Counted from the first letter of the stretch, positions 31,138 through 41,088 are shown. The stretch is 64,000 nt of DNA from Actinomycetota bacterium (GCA_963169665.1 CAUJET010000147.1:1-64000); one strand, 5' to 3'. Notes: generated from the letters alone by a model not told the origin. Made by a program: numbers and translations.

Positions 31138-33957
31138 ATGTCCGCGAGAGCTCGTCATGCCGTCGGTGTAACTCACCGGTCATCCACCGCGGTGCGACTC
31201 CTGGCGATCGCGTGTCTGCTGCTGGGCGTCGTTGTCGTGGCCGGAAGCGGAAGCGAGCGGGCCATGGCCGCGGCGGCTCCGAGCGGGGCGTCGGTCTTCA
31301 CGCCGATGACGCCGCAACGGTTGGTCGACACGCGCATCGGTCTGGGCGCGCCGACACAGCGCCTTCAATCCGGCGAGTCGTTGGATGTCCAGGTCACGGG
31401 GCGACTCGCGATCCCGTCGAACGCGACAGCAGTGGTGGCGAACGTGGTCGCCGTCGGCGCCGCCGGGCCCGGCTTCCTGCAACTGTTGCCGACCGGTCGC
31501 GCATCGTTCGGGTCGTCCTCGACCCTCAACATCGACACGGCCGGTCAGACGGTTCCCAACGCCTCGTTCGCCCCGCTCGGCGACAACGGCAAGCTGACCG
31601 TCTACGCCATCTTCACCACCGATGTGGTCATCGACGTGTCCGGCTACTTCACTCCGGCATCATCGTCGACATCGGGTCGTCTCGTTCCGGTCACGCCGAA
31701 TCGAATCCTCGACACACGGATCTCGCTCGGCTGGACGCCACCTGCTCCACCTCCGGCGACGACGCCGGTGCCCACGTCGCCGACGGTGCCCTCGACCGTG
31801 CCCTCGAATCCCGGCGACACCAAGAACTGCTCGGACTTCGCGACCTATCAGCAAGCCAAGGAATGGTTCGACACCTACTACCCCTCCTGGGGCGACGTGG
31901 CGAACCTGGATGCCGATGGTGATCGGATTCCGTGTGAGTCGCTTCCTGGTCACCCGAACATCTACGTGCGGTCCGGTGAGATCGCCGCGGCCGGGACCGT
32001 GATCACGCTGCAGGTCGCAGGTCGCGGAGGGGTCCCGACGTCCGGCGTCTCAGCCGTGGTGATGAACGTGACCGCAGTGGACCCGATGGGCTCCGGCTAC
32101 GTGCAGGTGTCTCCAACTCCGGTGGATCCGGGCGCATCGTCCAGTCTCAACACCGCGACCGGACGCACGATCGCCAATCTCGTGGTCGTCCCGCTCGGCG
32201 GAGCCGGGACCGTCGATCTGTACACCACCGCCCCAGCAGATCTCCTCGCTGATGTCGTCGGCTACTTCACCGACGCCACAGCGCCGGCGTCCGCCGCAGG
32301 GCTGTTCGTACCGATCACACCGAACCGCCAGCTCGACACTCGCGAACCCGCACCACGAAACCCACTGATGGCGGGCACCGTCACGGGCATCGACGTCAAC
32401 GACATCGCCACCGACGCGATCGCGATCGCTGGGAATCTCACCGCAACCGAACCCTCCGGGCTCGGATACCTCCAACTCGCTGCGGCGCCCGTCGCGGTCG
32501 GCACGTCCTCGAACCTGAACATCTCCTACGTCCGACAGACCATCGCCAACGCGGTGGTCTCGCCCGTGGCGTCCGGACGACTCGAGGTCTTCAACCTGTC
32601 CGCCGCGCACGTCCTGCTCGATGTGACCGGGTGGTTCACGAGCGACGTCGGATCATCACCTCCGGTCCCGACGACGCCACCCACGACGCCACCAACGACC
32701 CCGTCAACGATCCCGCCGACGACCCCGCCGACGGTCGGTCCGCTCCAGGTGGAGGTGATCGGTTCGGGACGCGCGATCATCGATGCCCCGCTCTCCGACC
32801 CGTGCGCCGACGCGACGTGGAAGATCAGCGGGCCGACGGGCTACGTGCGAACCGTTGCGTCGCCCGACACCTGCTTCTCCGGGCCGCACTCGTTCGACAC
32901 CGCATGGGACAACGGCACCTGGCTGCTCGCCCCCGGCGTGCACACCGTCACGCTCACCCTCACCACCAGCGCCGGTTCCGTGTCGTCGATCTCGACGTTC
33001 ACGATGCCGGTGCACACGCTGACGGTCGAGAAGTCGGGCGGGGACTTCTCGAGCGTCAAGGCGGCCATCGACTGGATCAGCGACGCCTCGGCATCGAACA
33101 CCTACCTCGTCCGTGTCGGACCGGGCGTCTTCTACGAACCGACCATCACCTTGAAGAGCTACGTCGACATCGAGGGAGCGGACCGCACGAGCACCATGAT
33201 CATGGCGTCTTTGGCGACGCACTCCGTCTCACGTTCAGGGAGCACGTCGCGCACCGATGGAGTGCAACTTCGATCTCTCACCCTCCACGGTGGCATCACG
33301 ATGCTCTTCGGCAAGGTTGACGTCCGCCACGTAGCGATCAATGGCAACGTCGTGCTCGGGGAACAAGGCGGCATAGAGCTGCGCTATGTCGATGTTCTCG
33401 CCACCACAGGAATCGGTGTGAGCTCGGGATGGCACGCGTACGCGCTCGTCTTCGATTCAGACATCACAGCGCCGACCCCGGTGGAGGGCTACTCCCCCGT
33501 GCAGAGTCTCCTCGTGCTCGACTCACGGTTGTCGGGCACGATGACCGACTCCACGCTCGAAGGTCGGCTGTGCTCGGGATCGGTCCTGCGACCTGGGGTC
33601 TGGGCGAACGACACCTTCATCCCCACGGGATCCTTCCAGCCGACATCGATCAGGTGCGCGCCCCGGAGTCCATCCGCGGCCGGCCCGAGCGTCACCGGTA
33701 TCCACGCGACGGGTACGGGCTCGGCGTTCACGTTCACCGCCGACCCGGGCACCTCGCGTTGTCAGGACCGGGAGATCTGGACCCTGGTGGGGCCGGTCCG
33801 CATCACCTCCGACAGCGGCAACGCCGGCTTTCACTGCTACGAGGTCGATCATTCGACGGGCGTGCGCACCCTTCCACGAGGCGAGTACATCGTCACCCTG
33901 CAGCTCGTGACCAACGGGGTGTGGGCGGCACGCGCCATGTCGTTCGTGGTGACCTGA
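31138..33957 (+). CDS. Large secreted modular protein: LDTR modules, Excalibur domain, pectinesterase-like beta-helix
   Basis: The 939-residue protein starts at the ATG at 31138 with GGAGG 7 nt upstream. It has a signal peptide (residues 1-42). Three modules of about 110 residues follow, each opening with a TPxRxxDTR signature and closing with a DV-G-(Y/W)F strand. An Excalibur calcium-binding domain (NCSDF ... DADGDRIPCE) is inserted just after the signature of module 2. A PPTTPPTT linker leads to an Ig-like domain. A right-handed beta-helix then begins TVEKSGGDFSSVKAAIDWI, as in pectinesterases, and another Ig-like domain ends the protein. No catalytic Asp pair typical of pectinesterase is obvious. 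It is probably a cell-surface or secreted carbohydrate-binding protein. Confidence 0.85.
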   Translation: MSARARHAVGVTHRSSTAVRLLAIACLLLGVVVVAGSGSERAMAAAAPSGASVFTPMTPQRLVDTRIGLGAPTQRLQSGESLDVQVTGRLAIPSNATAVVANVVAVGAAGPGFLQLLPTGRASFGSSSTLNIDTAGQTVPNASFAPLGDNGKLTVYAIFTTDVVIDVSGYFTPASSSTSGRLVPVTPNRILDTRISLGWTPPAPPPATTPVPTSPTVPSTVPSNPGDTKNCSDFATYQQAKEWFDTYYPSWGDVANLDADGDRIPCESLPGHPNIYVRSGEIAAAGTVITLQVAGRGGVPTSGVSAVVMNVTAVDPMGSGYVQVSPTPVDPGASSSLNTATGRTIANLVVVPLGGAGTVDLYTTAPADLLADVVGYFTDATAPASAAGLFVPITPNRQLDTREPAPRNPLMAGTVTGIDVNDIATDAIAIAGNLTATEPSGLGYLQLAAAPVAVGTSSNLNISYVRQTIANAVVSPVASGRLEVFNLSAAHVLLDVTGWFTSDVGSSPPVPTTPPTTPPTTPSTIPPTTPPTVGPLQVEVIGSGRAIIDAPLSDPCADATWKISGPTGYVRTVASPDTCFSGPHSFDTAWDNGTWLLAPGVHTVTLTLTTSAGSVSSISTFTMPVHTLTVEKSGGDFSSVKAAIDWISDASASNTYLVRVGPGVFYEPTITLKSYVDIEGADRTSTMIMASLATHSVSRSGSTSRTDGVQLRSLTLHGGITMLFGKVDVRHVAINGNVVLGEQGGIELRYVDVLATTGIGVSSGWHAYALVFDSDITAPTPVEGYSPVQSLLVLDSRLSGTMTDSTLEGRLCSGSVLRPGVWANDTFIPTGSFQPTSIRCAPRSPSAAGPSVTGIHATGTGSAFTFTADPGTSRCQDREIWTLVGPVRITSDSGNAGFHCYEVDHSTGVRTLPRGEYIVTLQLVTNGVWAARAMSFVVT

Positions 33958-34053
33958 CGTCTCGCACTCGCTCGCCCGGACAGCAACCGTGTGGGGTGGT
34001 CGCTCCGGGCGCCGCCATCGCACGTCCGGCGGAGCGGACGGGTGCTGATGACC

Positions 34054-34129
34054 TGGAGCCCAGACAGGGAATCGAACCCTGGACCTTTTCATTACGAGTG
34101 AAATGCTCTACCGACTGAGCTATCTGGGC
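34054..34129 (-). tRNA. tRNA-Thr (anticodon CGT)
   Basis: The minus strand gives acceptor GCCCAGA/TCTGGGC, D-stem GCTC/GAGC, anticodon stem TTTCA/TGAAA with loop CTCGTAA, and T-arm CAGGG TTCGATT CCCTG. The discriminator is T at 34057 and CCA is encoded at 34056-34054. The anticodon CGT reads ACG. Confidence 0.96.
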
Positions 34130-34139
34130 GCAGTCGGGG

Positions 34140-34168
34140 AGTCTAACGAGGCGCGATCGGCGATCACA
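34140..34168 (-). promoter_or_regulatory. Candidate promoter of tRNA-Thr
   Basis: The minus strand reads TGTGAT (34168 down to 34163), a 17-nt spacer, then TAGACT (34145 down to 34140). The expected start point lies a few bases before the tRNA 5' end at 34129. Confidence 0.5.
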
Positions 34169-34203
34169 CGGAAAACCCGGCGGTCGCGACCTCGGATCGC
34201 TCC

Positions 34204-37200
34204 TCAGACGGCGACGGTGAGTGCCGGGGCGCCGTCGGCACGCGCGACGCACAGCAGCGTGGCCGCGACCTCCACCCCGGTGGCCGCATGCAGGGCCGAC
34301 GCGTAGGCCTCGAGCTGGGGGCGGTACCGATCGGCGAGCACGGACGGGGTCTCGAGGACGTGGTCGGTCTTGAAGTCGACCACCACGAACCGGCCGTCCT
34401 CCATCCACACCGCGTCGATGATCCCGTAGACGCCCTCGCCGGCAACCTCGGCACCGACGTACATCTCGCGGCGGACGGTGCTCGTGCGTGCCACGGTGGC
34501 CATGCGGGTGAAGGCCTCGCTCGTCGCGATCGACCGGACGAGCTGGGCGACGTAGGGGTGGAACCGTTCGGGCACCTCCTCGGCCCGGCACTGCTGCACC
34601 ACGAGCGCTGGGACGAGCGGGAGCGGGTCGTCGAACGGGAGCACCTGGACCACACCGTGTACGGCCCGCCCGACGCGGGTGCCGTACCGACCGATCTGGT
34701 CGGGCAGGGCGCCGAACGAACGCGGCGGCTTGCTGTGCAGACTCTCGCCCGGCTCGGGTGCGGGACCGGCGTCGGTGTCGCCGGAGCGCTCGTCCGGGCT
34801 CGCACGGTCGTCCGCGTCGCCGTCGAGATCGGGCGGCAGGGTGGGACGCACGAGGAAGGCCGTGTCGTCGGCGACGAGGCCCCGTGCGGCCGCTGCGGTC
34901 GGGACGGCCACTGGCGCGTCGTCGTCGCGGTGGCGCATCTGCGTGGCCGACCAGCTGGAGCGGACCTTCCAGGTGGTCTCGCGCGGCGGCGGCCGGTCGA
35001 CCCGGTCGTCGAGATCGACCACGGCAGGAGGATCGACGAGACGCGCCGGCGCGAGGTCGACCACCTCGTCGGTCTCCGGCAGGTACGGCATCATCTCGGC
35101 CGCGGTCGTCGCGGACGATCGCCGACCGTGGTGGAGGCAGACGACGACGTGGTCCTTGGCCCGGGTGCAGGCGACGTACGCCAACCGTGCCGCCTCGAGC
35201 CGACCGAGCACCCGATCGTCGGTGCTGTCGAAGCCGAGCGTGGCGAGCTTTCCGTACTTCAGTTCCACCGTGCGGCGGCCGCCGACATCGGTGGCGAACG
35301 CAGCGCGCACATGGTCGCCGCCCGGCCGCTGCCGACCCATGCCGGCGACCATCACGATCGGGAACTCGAGACCCTTCGCGGCATGCACGGTGAGGATGTG
35401 GACGGAGTCCTCGTCGGTCTCGTCGGTGGTGACGTTGCTGCGATCGTCGTTCTCGACCCGCAGCGCGATCCATGCGAGGTACTCGCCGAGCGATCCACCC
35501 GTCTGCTCGTACCACCAGCGCGCCTCGTCGAGCACCAGGCGCAGCCGCCGCCACGTGGTGGTGGGTGCGCCGTCCACCAGCGATGCTGCGTGCGCGGCGC
35601 GGCTGCGCGCGATCTGGTCGAGCAGCTCCGGCATCGGCGTGCGGTGCCGAGCATCTGCCCAGGTGCGCAACGTCGTGAGGGCCTGCAGCACCGCCGGGTG
35701 GCCGCGCCGATCGGTGGGCGCGTGGAGGGACCAGTTGCCGCCGGCGTTGCGGTGCGCCACCAACTCGATGTCGCTGAGCGCGAGCACCGAGGTGCGCAGG
35801 GCGGTGACCACCTTGATCGGCGACGCCGTGTCATTGATCGCGGTGAGCACGCGCAGGAGGTCGCGCACCTCGCGCGTGTCGTACAGCAGGGCACCGCCCT
35901 CGATCACGTACGGGATGCCGGCCCGGCGCAGCGCGGGCTCGAGGTGGGTGAGGTCGGCACGGGTGCGCACGAGTACGGCGATGTCGCCGAAGGTGGCCGG
36001 TCGCTCGTGGTCGCGGTGCCGCACGGTCCACGAGCCGTGCGCGGCGGTGATCATGCGCGCCAGGTCGCGCGCTTGGCGCTGTGCGGCCAGCTCGGCCGGC
36101 ACCTCCATCGGGCCGCCGATGACCGTGACGGTCGCCGGCGCGTCGGGCACGTGGTGGTCGAGCGCCGAGAACGGCACCTGGCCGGCGCCCTGGTCGGCGT
36201 CGAACCAGGCGCGGAACAGCGCGTTCACCCATCGCAGCACCGCGGGGCGCGAACGGAAGTTCGTGGTGAGCTGCAGCGGGGTGAGGTGGGGCAGGCGGTG
36301 CAGCGCGGCGAACAGGCCGACGTCGGCCTCGCGGAAGCCGTAGATCGACTGCTTCGGGTCGCCGACCGCGAACAGGATCGGGGTGTGTGGCTCGCCACCC
36401 TCGGCATTGCCGGCGAACGGTGCCGTGAGCGCCTGCACGATGTCGTACTGCACGACGTCGGTGTCCTGGAACTCGTCGACGCACAGGTGGTCGATCTCGG
36501 CACGGATGCGGCGGGTCAGTGCCGGCTGCTGGGTGAGCAGGCGGCGGGTGAGCACGAGGATGTCGTCGAAGGAGAGGCTGCCGCTCTGGTAGCGGGCGTG
36601 GGCCTCCTCGAGCACGATCGGCACGAGCACGTGCGCGAGGTGGCGCACCGCGGTGTCGTGGACGATGCCCTTCACTGCGCCGAGGGACGCCTTCACCTCG
36701 TCGCGCGCCGGTTTGCCGGCGGTCCCGCCGGTGCTGCGCAGCGCAGTGGTGCCAGGCACGGCGAGGAGTGCGGCCGCCATCGTCGGTGCCGCGAGGCAGG
36801 CGTCGACGCCGGGCAGCAGATCCTGGATGAGCACCCGCAGCTTGAGCGGCACCTCGCGGTCGTGGGCGAGCTCGCGTACCCTCGCCAGTGCCTGATGACA
36901 CGACGCCTGCCACGACGCGGGCACCGCCGGATCGAGCTCGTCGAAGCGGTCCCACTGCTGGTCGACGAGGCCGATGAGCGCATCGATGTGGCCGATGCCG
37001 TTCTCGGCCACGAGCACGTCGAGCGCCTCGCGCAGGGCCGGATCGTCGAGGGTCTGCACCCGTTCGAACATCCGATGGCGGATGCGCAGCGCACGGTCGC
37101 GGACGTCGGTGCCGGCGAGCAGTTCGTCCTGGGTGGAGAACACCGGGGGCAAGCCGGCCTCGAGTGGATGACGGCGGAGGATGCCGAGACAGAACGAGTG

Positions 37201-37497
37201 GATGGTGCCGACCGTCATCTGCTCGACCGCCGCCGTCATGTGCGACGGCAGCTTGGCCCGCAGCTTGTTGACGAGGTCGCGCGCGGCGCGCTCGGTGAAG
37301 GTGATCGCGACGATGCGCGACGGGTCGCCACCGTGGGCCAGCACCTGTTCGAGACGCCGGATGAGCGTCTCGGTCTTGCCGGCACCGGCGCCGGCCGACA
37401 CGACGAACGAGGCGTCGATGCGATGGACGGCGTCGTCGCGCGCCGCCTGGTCGGCCAGTTCGGGCGCGGCGAACAGGTCGAGCTGGGTGGCGCTCAC
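34204..37497 (-). CDS. addA: UvrD-type helicase-nuclease, AddA-like
   Basis: The 1097-residue protein is the motor and one nuclease of a double-strand-break resection complex. It has Walker A SAGAGAGKTET with Lys41, AITFTERAA (motif Ia), CVDEFQDTD (motif II), AVGDPKQSIYGFR (motif III), HILTVHAAKGLEFP (motif V) and VACTRAKDH (motif VI). The C-terminal RecB-type nuclease has IIDAVW and VVDFKTDH. The GTG at 37497 overlaps the stop of the addB-like gene (GTGA). It could also be called AdnB-like; the absence of a Walker A in its partner argues for an AddAB arrangement. Confidence 0.92.
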   Translation of the reverse strand: MSATQLDLFAAPELADQAARDDAVHRIDASFVVSAGAGAGKTETLIRRLEQVLAHGGDPSRIVAITFTERAARDLVNKLRAKLPSHMTAAVEQMTVGTIHSFCLGILRRHPLEAGLPPVFSTQDELLAGTDVRDRALRIRHRMFERVQTLDDPALREALDVLVAENGIGHIDALIGLVDQQWDRFDELDPAVPASWQASCHQALARVRELAHDREVPLKLRVLIQDLLPGVDACLAAPTMAAALLAVPGTTALRSTGGTAGKPARDEVKASLGAVKGIVHDTAVRHLAHVLVPIVLEEAHARYQSGSLSFDDILVLTRRLLTQQPALTRRIRAEIDHLCVDEFQDTDVVQYDIVQALTAPFAGNAEGGEPHTPILFAVGDPKQSIYGFREADVGLFAALHRLPHLTPLQLTTNFRSRPAVLRWVNALFRAWFDADQGAGQVPFSALDHHVPDAPATVTVIGGPMEVPAELAAQRQARDLARMITAAHGSWTVRHRDHERPATFGDIAVLVRTRADLTHLEPALRRAGIPYVIEGGALLYDTREVRDLLRVLTAINDTASPIKVVTALRTSVLALSDIELVAHRNAGGNWSLHAPTDRRGHPAVLQALTTLRTWADARHRTPMPELLDQIARSRAAHAASLVDGAPTTTWRRLRLVLDEARWWYEQTGGSLGEYLAWIALRVENDDRSNVTTDETDEDSVHILTVHAAKGLEFPIVMVAGMGRQRPGGDHVRAAFATDVGGRRTVELKYGKLATLGFDSTDDRVLGRLEAARLAYVACTRAKDHVVVCLHHGRRSSATTAAEMMPYLPETDEVVDLAPARLVDPPAVVDLDDRVDRPPPRETTWKVRSSWSATQMRHRDDDAPVAVPTAAAARGLVADDTAFLVRPTLPPDLDGDADDRASPDERSGDTDAGPAPEPGESLHSKPPRSFGALPDQIGRYGTRVGRAVHGVVQVLPFDDPLPLVPALVVQQCRAEEVPERFHPYVAQLVRSIATSEAFTRMATVARTSTVRREMYVGAEVAGEGVYGIIDAVWMEDGRFVVVDFKTDHVLETPSVLADRYRPQLEAYASALHAATGVEVAATLLCVARADGAPALTVAV

Positions 37498-40400
37498 GCG
37501 TCGCTCCCGTCGATGACGGACGGGTCGGACAGGTCGGACCCGTCGAACGGGTCGTCGAGCTCGTCGTCGTCGAGGAGACCGCTCCACTCGATGCGGCGTT
37601 GGTTGACCTCGAAGGTGCCCAGCCCGTCGGGCGCGCACACGTCGCAGCCCCAGGTGCCCACCTCGCCCGGCTGGAACCGGCCCTGACCGATCGCGTCGGC
37701 GATCTCGTGCAGGCGGGCGTGCAGCTCGTCGTGCACCGTCGGGGTGAGCTCGAGCGCCACATCGGCGGCCGCTTCCGGGCGACCCACGAACCGATAGGCC
37801 GAGGAGGACACCGGGCGGTCGAGGAGGTGCTCGACGGCCCAGCCGTAGAACGCGAGCTGCAGCTTGTCGCGATCGGGCCCGAGCGGCGAGAGCGCGTCGA
37901 TCTTCTTGTACGGCAGATCGCTGCCCGACTTCAGGTCCATCACACGGAGCGTGCCGTCGGGCAGCAGGTCGAGCCGGTCGACCGAGCCGCTGAACCGCAC
38001 CCGCTGGTCGCCGTCGGGCGAGACCCACGTCGCCGCCGGGCGGACACCGTCGCTGCGTCGCCCGAACGCGAACTCGGCGGCGACCGGGATCACCTGGTCG
38101 TCGCGCTCGAGCTCGAGCCCGCGTCGCATCGCGGTGAGGATCTGGGCGCGGCGCGCCCGCCACATCTCCGGGTGTCCGAGGTGGTGGGCGGCGAGCAGCG
38201 GCGAGGCCAGCTCGTCGAGCACCTCCTCCGCTCGTGCGGCCATCACCTCGACATCGTGGTCGTCCACGATCCACGGGCGATCGGCGTCGGGGTGGGCCTC
38301 GAGCCACTCGAGGATGAGCCGTTCGAACACCGAGTGGATGACGTTGCCCTTCTCGCGCGGCTCGATGTCGGTGATCTCCGACGGGTCGGTGTCGTCGGTG
38401 CGCGCGCCGAGCACGCGCGTGACGAAGTACTCGAGGCCGCAGGTGACCCACTGCTCGAACGAGGTGATGCCGACCTCCACCTGTTCGCCCTCGGCGTCGC
38501 GGCGGGTGAGCGGGTGCGCGTCGCCGAGCTCGCCGACCTGCCCGTCGTACTCGCCGGGCACCGTCTGCGCTCGCGACGTGATCGCTCGGCGCCGGCGTGC
38601 GAGCCGCGGCGTGCTGCGGTCGGGGTGCCGAGTGAACCACTCGTCGGCGTCGAGCCATGCGGTGTGCTGCGACGTGAGCTGCGCCGCGTGCGACGCCACG
38701 TGCTCCTGGGCCGCAGGCTGCGCGGCCAGCAACGGCGACGGGTACAGGTCGCCGCCCGAGCGCACGTCCCAGCGCGCCCAGGTGACGGTGACCGACTCGG
38801 CCGCTCCGTCGAGCGCGGCCAGCACACCGCGCTCGTCGCGCAGCGGTCGGTTGGCCGGCCCGGTGAGCACGCCGAGCGGCTCGGCGCCGTGGAGGCGGGT
38901 GAGCACGAGGTCGTCGGCCACCCGACCGGGCAGCAGATGGTCGTTCGCCCCGAGCACGAACGCGTGGTCGAACACCGCGCCGGTGGCGCCCACGATCTGG
39001 TCGACGAAGACGCCGGCGCCCTTGCTCTCGGTGGTGACGACATCGGTGTCGAGGAATGCGGCGACGAGCCGGGCGAGCGTGGAGGTGCGCAGCGCGAGCC
39101 CGAACTGCTCGATCTCGGCGAGGACGCCGAACACGCCCTCGAGCTGTTCGGCCGCCTCCCGCTGCCAGACCGGGTACCCGACCCACGTCTCGAGCCGCCA
39201 GTCGACCGTGCCGCAGTGGGTGGTGAACCAGGCCTCCAACGCCGTCGCGACATCCGACCACGTGGTCGCGGCGCGGACCGCGTCGCGGTGGATGCGCTGC
39301 AGGCGGACGAACCCGATGAGCGATCGATGCGCGGCGTGGTCGAGGTGGTCGGGGTCGTCGGGCAGTGCCGCTTCGAACGCAGGCCAGTCGCGCTCGCCGA
39401 CGACGCCGTGCCGCTGGGCGAGTCGGTTCCACCGGTCGGCGCGGCGGGCGAAGGTGCGCACCACCTCGGCGCCGTCCCCCTCGTCCGTGCTCGAACGGTC
39501 GACGTCACGACCGAACGGGGCGAGCCTGGCGAGTTCGACGAGCGTGCGCCGATCGAGCCCGTCGGACACGATCGACATCATCAACCTCAGGACCTGGCCC
39601 GCCACCGAGCCCTTCAGCCGCGGCGTCACCTGCCCGCGGGCAGCCACGCCTGCAGCGGCGAGCGATGCGGCGATCGAGCTGCGATGCGGTCCGGCCGGAG
39701 GGAAGAACACCGCGATGCGATCGGCGACCACGCCGCGTTCGAGCAGCGCGACGATGCGGCGGGTGACCTCGCGCACCTCCTCGTCGTGGTCGGGGCACGA
39801 GACGACCGTGGCGGTGCGCTCGGGTGCGCGGTGCTCGGGTGCGAACACGTCGGCGTTCACGAGGCGCGACACGTGCGCCGCCACCGACAGCTCGGGGTTG
39901 CGCGAGGTGGTGGCCACCACGACGACGCCCGGGGCGCGTGCGACGAGGGCCTGCAACATCGCGACGTGGGCCGGGTTGAACTGCTGGGTGACCACGAGGA
40001 CGAGCGGCGCGATCGCCAGGTCGGCGTCGGGCACCGATCGGTCGCGGAGGCGCCGGGCGGCGATGCGGACGATCTCGGCGGAGTCGAGCAGGCCCTGGCG
40101 CAACAGCCGCTCGCGGACCGTGGTGACCACCTGCACCACTGCGGTGGCACTCGCGCGTCCCGCGGCGAGCGAAGCGAGCGCTGCGGCCGGATCGCCCGGC
40201 AGGGTGAACGCGCCGACGAGGGTGCTCGCCGCACGCACGATCGCGTCGTGGGTGGCCGGGTGATCGGCGCACGTGGCGAACGCTGCCGGACGGGTGCGCG
40301 GATCGGCGAGTACCTGCTGCACCACTGCGAGGACGGCGACATCGGGTGCCATGCGCCGCGTGCCGAGGTCGGGCGCGGCGATCTCGTTGGCGAGACGGAG

Positions 40401-40592
40401 GGTGCCACCGATCTCGGCGCCACACGACCCGCCGTTCAACGGCAACGCTCGGCGCAGCCCGTCGACGGTGGCGCTGTCGGGTGCAACGACGCGGACGAGC
40501 CGGAGCGGGTCACCCGCTTGCAGGTGGCGGATGGCGTCGCCCACCGCGGCCGCCATCGGGCGGCCGGGCGCGGTCCAGCGGACCTCGGCCAT
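37494..40592 (-). CDS. addB: Helicase-nuclease partner subunit, AddB-like
   Basis: The 1032-residue protein is the partner of the AddA-like subunit. Its N-terminal helicase-like half lacks a Walker A, as expected for a subunit that scans for recombination hotspots without ATPase activity. The C-terminal PD-(D/E)XK nuclease has the LRVMDLKSGS core and a preceding GNVIHSVFERL. AddB proteins use four cysteines around the nuclease for an iron-sulfur cluster. Here I see Cys in WVTCGLEYF and the pair in WGCDVCAPDGLG, but the fourth (C-x2-C-x5-C) is Gly. The ATG at 40592 abuts the PNPOx-like stop. Confidence 0.85.
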   Translation of the reverse strand: MAEVRWTAPGRPMAAAVGDAIRHLQAGDPLRLVRVVAPDSATVDGLRRALPLNGGSCGAEIGGTLRLANEIAAPDLGTRRMAPDVAVLAVVQQVLADPRTRPAAFATCADHPATHDAIVRAASTLVGAFTLPGDPAAALASLAAGRASATAVVQVVTTVRERLLRQGLLDSAEIVRIAARRLRDRSVPDADLAIAPLVLVVTQQFNPAHVAMLQALVARAPGVVVVATTSRNPELSVAAHVSRLVNADVFAPEHRAPERTATVVSCPDHDEEVREVTRRIVALLERGVVADRIAVFFPPAGPHRSSIAASLAAAGVAARGQVTPRLKGSVAGQVLRLMMSIVSDGLDRRTLVELARLAPFGRDVDRSSTDEGDGAEVVRTFARRADRWNRLAQRHGVVGERDWPAFEAALPDDPDHLDHAAHRSLIGFVRLQRIHRDAVRAATTWSDVATALEAWFTTHCGTVDWRLETWVGYPVWQREAAEQLEGVFGVLAEIEQFGLALRTSTLARLVAAFLDTDVVTTESKGAGVFVDQIVGATGAVFDHAFVLGANDHLLPGRVADDLVLTRLHGAEPLGVLTGPANRPLRDERGVLAALDGAAESVTVTWARWDVRSGGDLYPSPLLAAQPAAQEHVASHAAQLTSQHTAWLDADEWFTRHPDRSTPRLARRRRAITSRAQTVPGEYDGQVGELGDAHPLTRRDAEGEQVEVGITSFEQWVTCGLEYFVTRVLGARTDDTDPSEITDIEPREKGNVIHSVFERLILEWLEAHPDADRPWIVDDHDVEVMAARAEEVLDELASPLLAAHHLGHPEMWRARRAQILTAMRRGLELERDDQVIPVAAEFAFGRRSDGVRPAATWVSPDGDQRVRFSGSVDRLDLLPDGTLRVMDLKSGSDLPYKKIDALSPLGPDRDKLQLAFYGWAVEHLLDRPVSSSAYRFVGRPEAAADVALELTPTVHDELHARLHEIADAIGQGRFQPGEVGTWGCDVCAPDGLGTFEVNQRRIEWSGLLDDDELDDPFDGSDLSDPSVIDGSDA

Positions 40593-41081
40593 CTACACGT
40601 AGTACCGGGGGTGCCAGATGCCGCGAGGGTCCTCGCCGGCCACCGGCATCCGCCAGGTGCGCAGTCGGGTGGTGGGTGCATCGAGCCGGACGGCGCACAG
40701 CGCACGCGGCTGGTCGGCGGTGCCGTCGACGTAGCTGTCGGCCCAGTCGTCGCGGGTGTACCGCTTCGCGATCTGCCGGTAGATCGGCTGCCACGCCGCA
40801 TCGTCGCCGGGCTGGTGCAGCACCTCGACGACGCCCTGCACCACCACCTTGCGGTACGGGCTGGCCTCCTCGTCGATGCTGATGCCCACCCGAGGGTCGC
40901 GCACGAGGTTGCGCCAGATGACGGCCGGTTCGCGAGGCGTGAAGCAGATGGCACCGTCGTGGACGATGAACCACAGCGGCAGCACGCGGGGCATGCCGTC
41001 GTCGTCGACGGTACCGATGCGTGCGAGGTGGCCGGGTTCGGCGAGGAACGCGTCGACGTCGTCGGGGCTGAGTGCGGGCAC
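40593..41081 (-). CDS. Pyridoxamine-5'-phosphate oxidase-fold protein (flavin or F420 binding)
   Basis: The 162-residue split-barrel protein has GTVDDDGMPRVLPLWFIVHDGAICF and VIWRNLVRDPRVGISIDEE, the usual pattern of PNPOx-like F420/FMN-binding reductases in actinobacteria, and ends with a longer C-terminal segment than the minimal forms. The GTG at 41081 has TAGGTT 7 nt upstream, suggesting a leaderless mRNA. Its stop is immediately followed by the addB start, so it may head the addBA transcript. Substrate unknown. Confidence 0.85.
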   Translation of the reverse strand: MPALSPDDVDAFLAEPGHLARIGTVDDDGMPRVLPLWFIVHDGAICFTPREPAVIWRNLVRDPRVGISIDEEASPYRKVVVQGVVEVLHQPGDDAAWQPIYRQIAKRYTRDDWADSYVDGTADQPRALCAVRLDAPTTRLRTWRMPVAGEDPRGIWHPRYYV

Positions 41082-41088
41082 GGCTCGA

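Noticed and set aside
37498..39432. N-terminal extension of the AddA-like ORF to 1742 codons
   Set aside because: The extension lies wholly within the addB gene and is Arg/Pro-rich; homology starts at the GTG at 37497, which overlaps the addB stop in the usual way.
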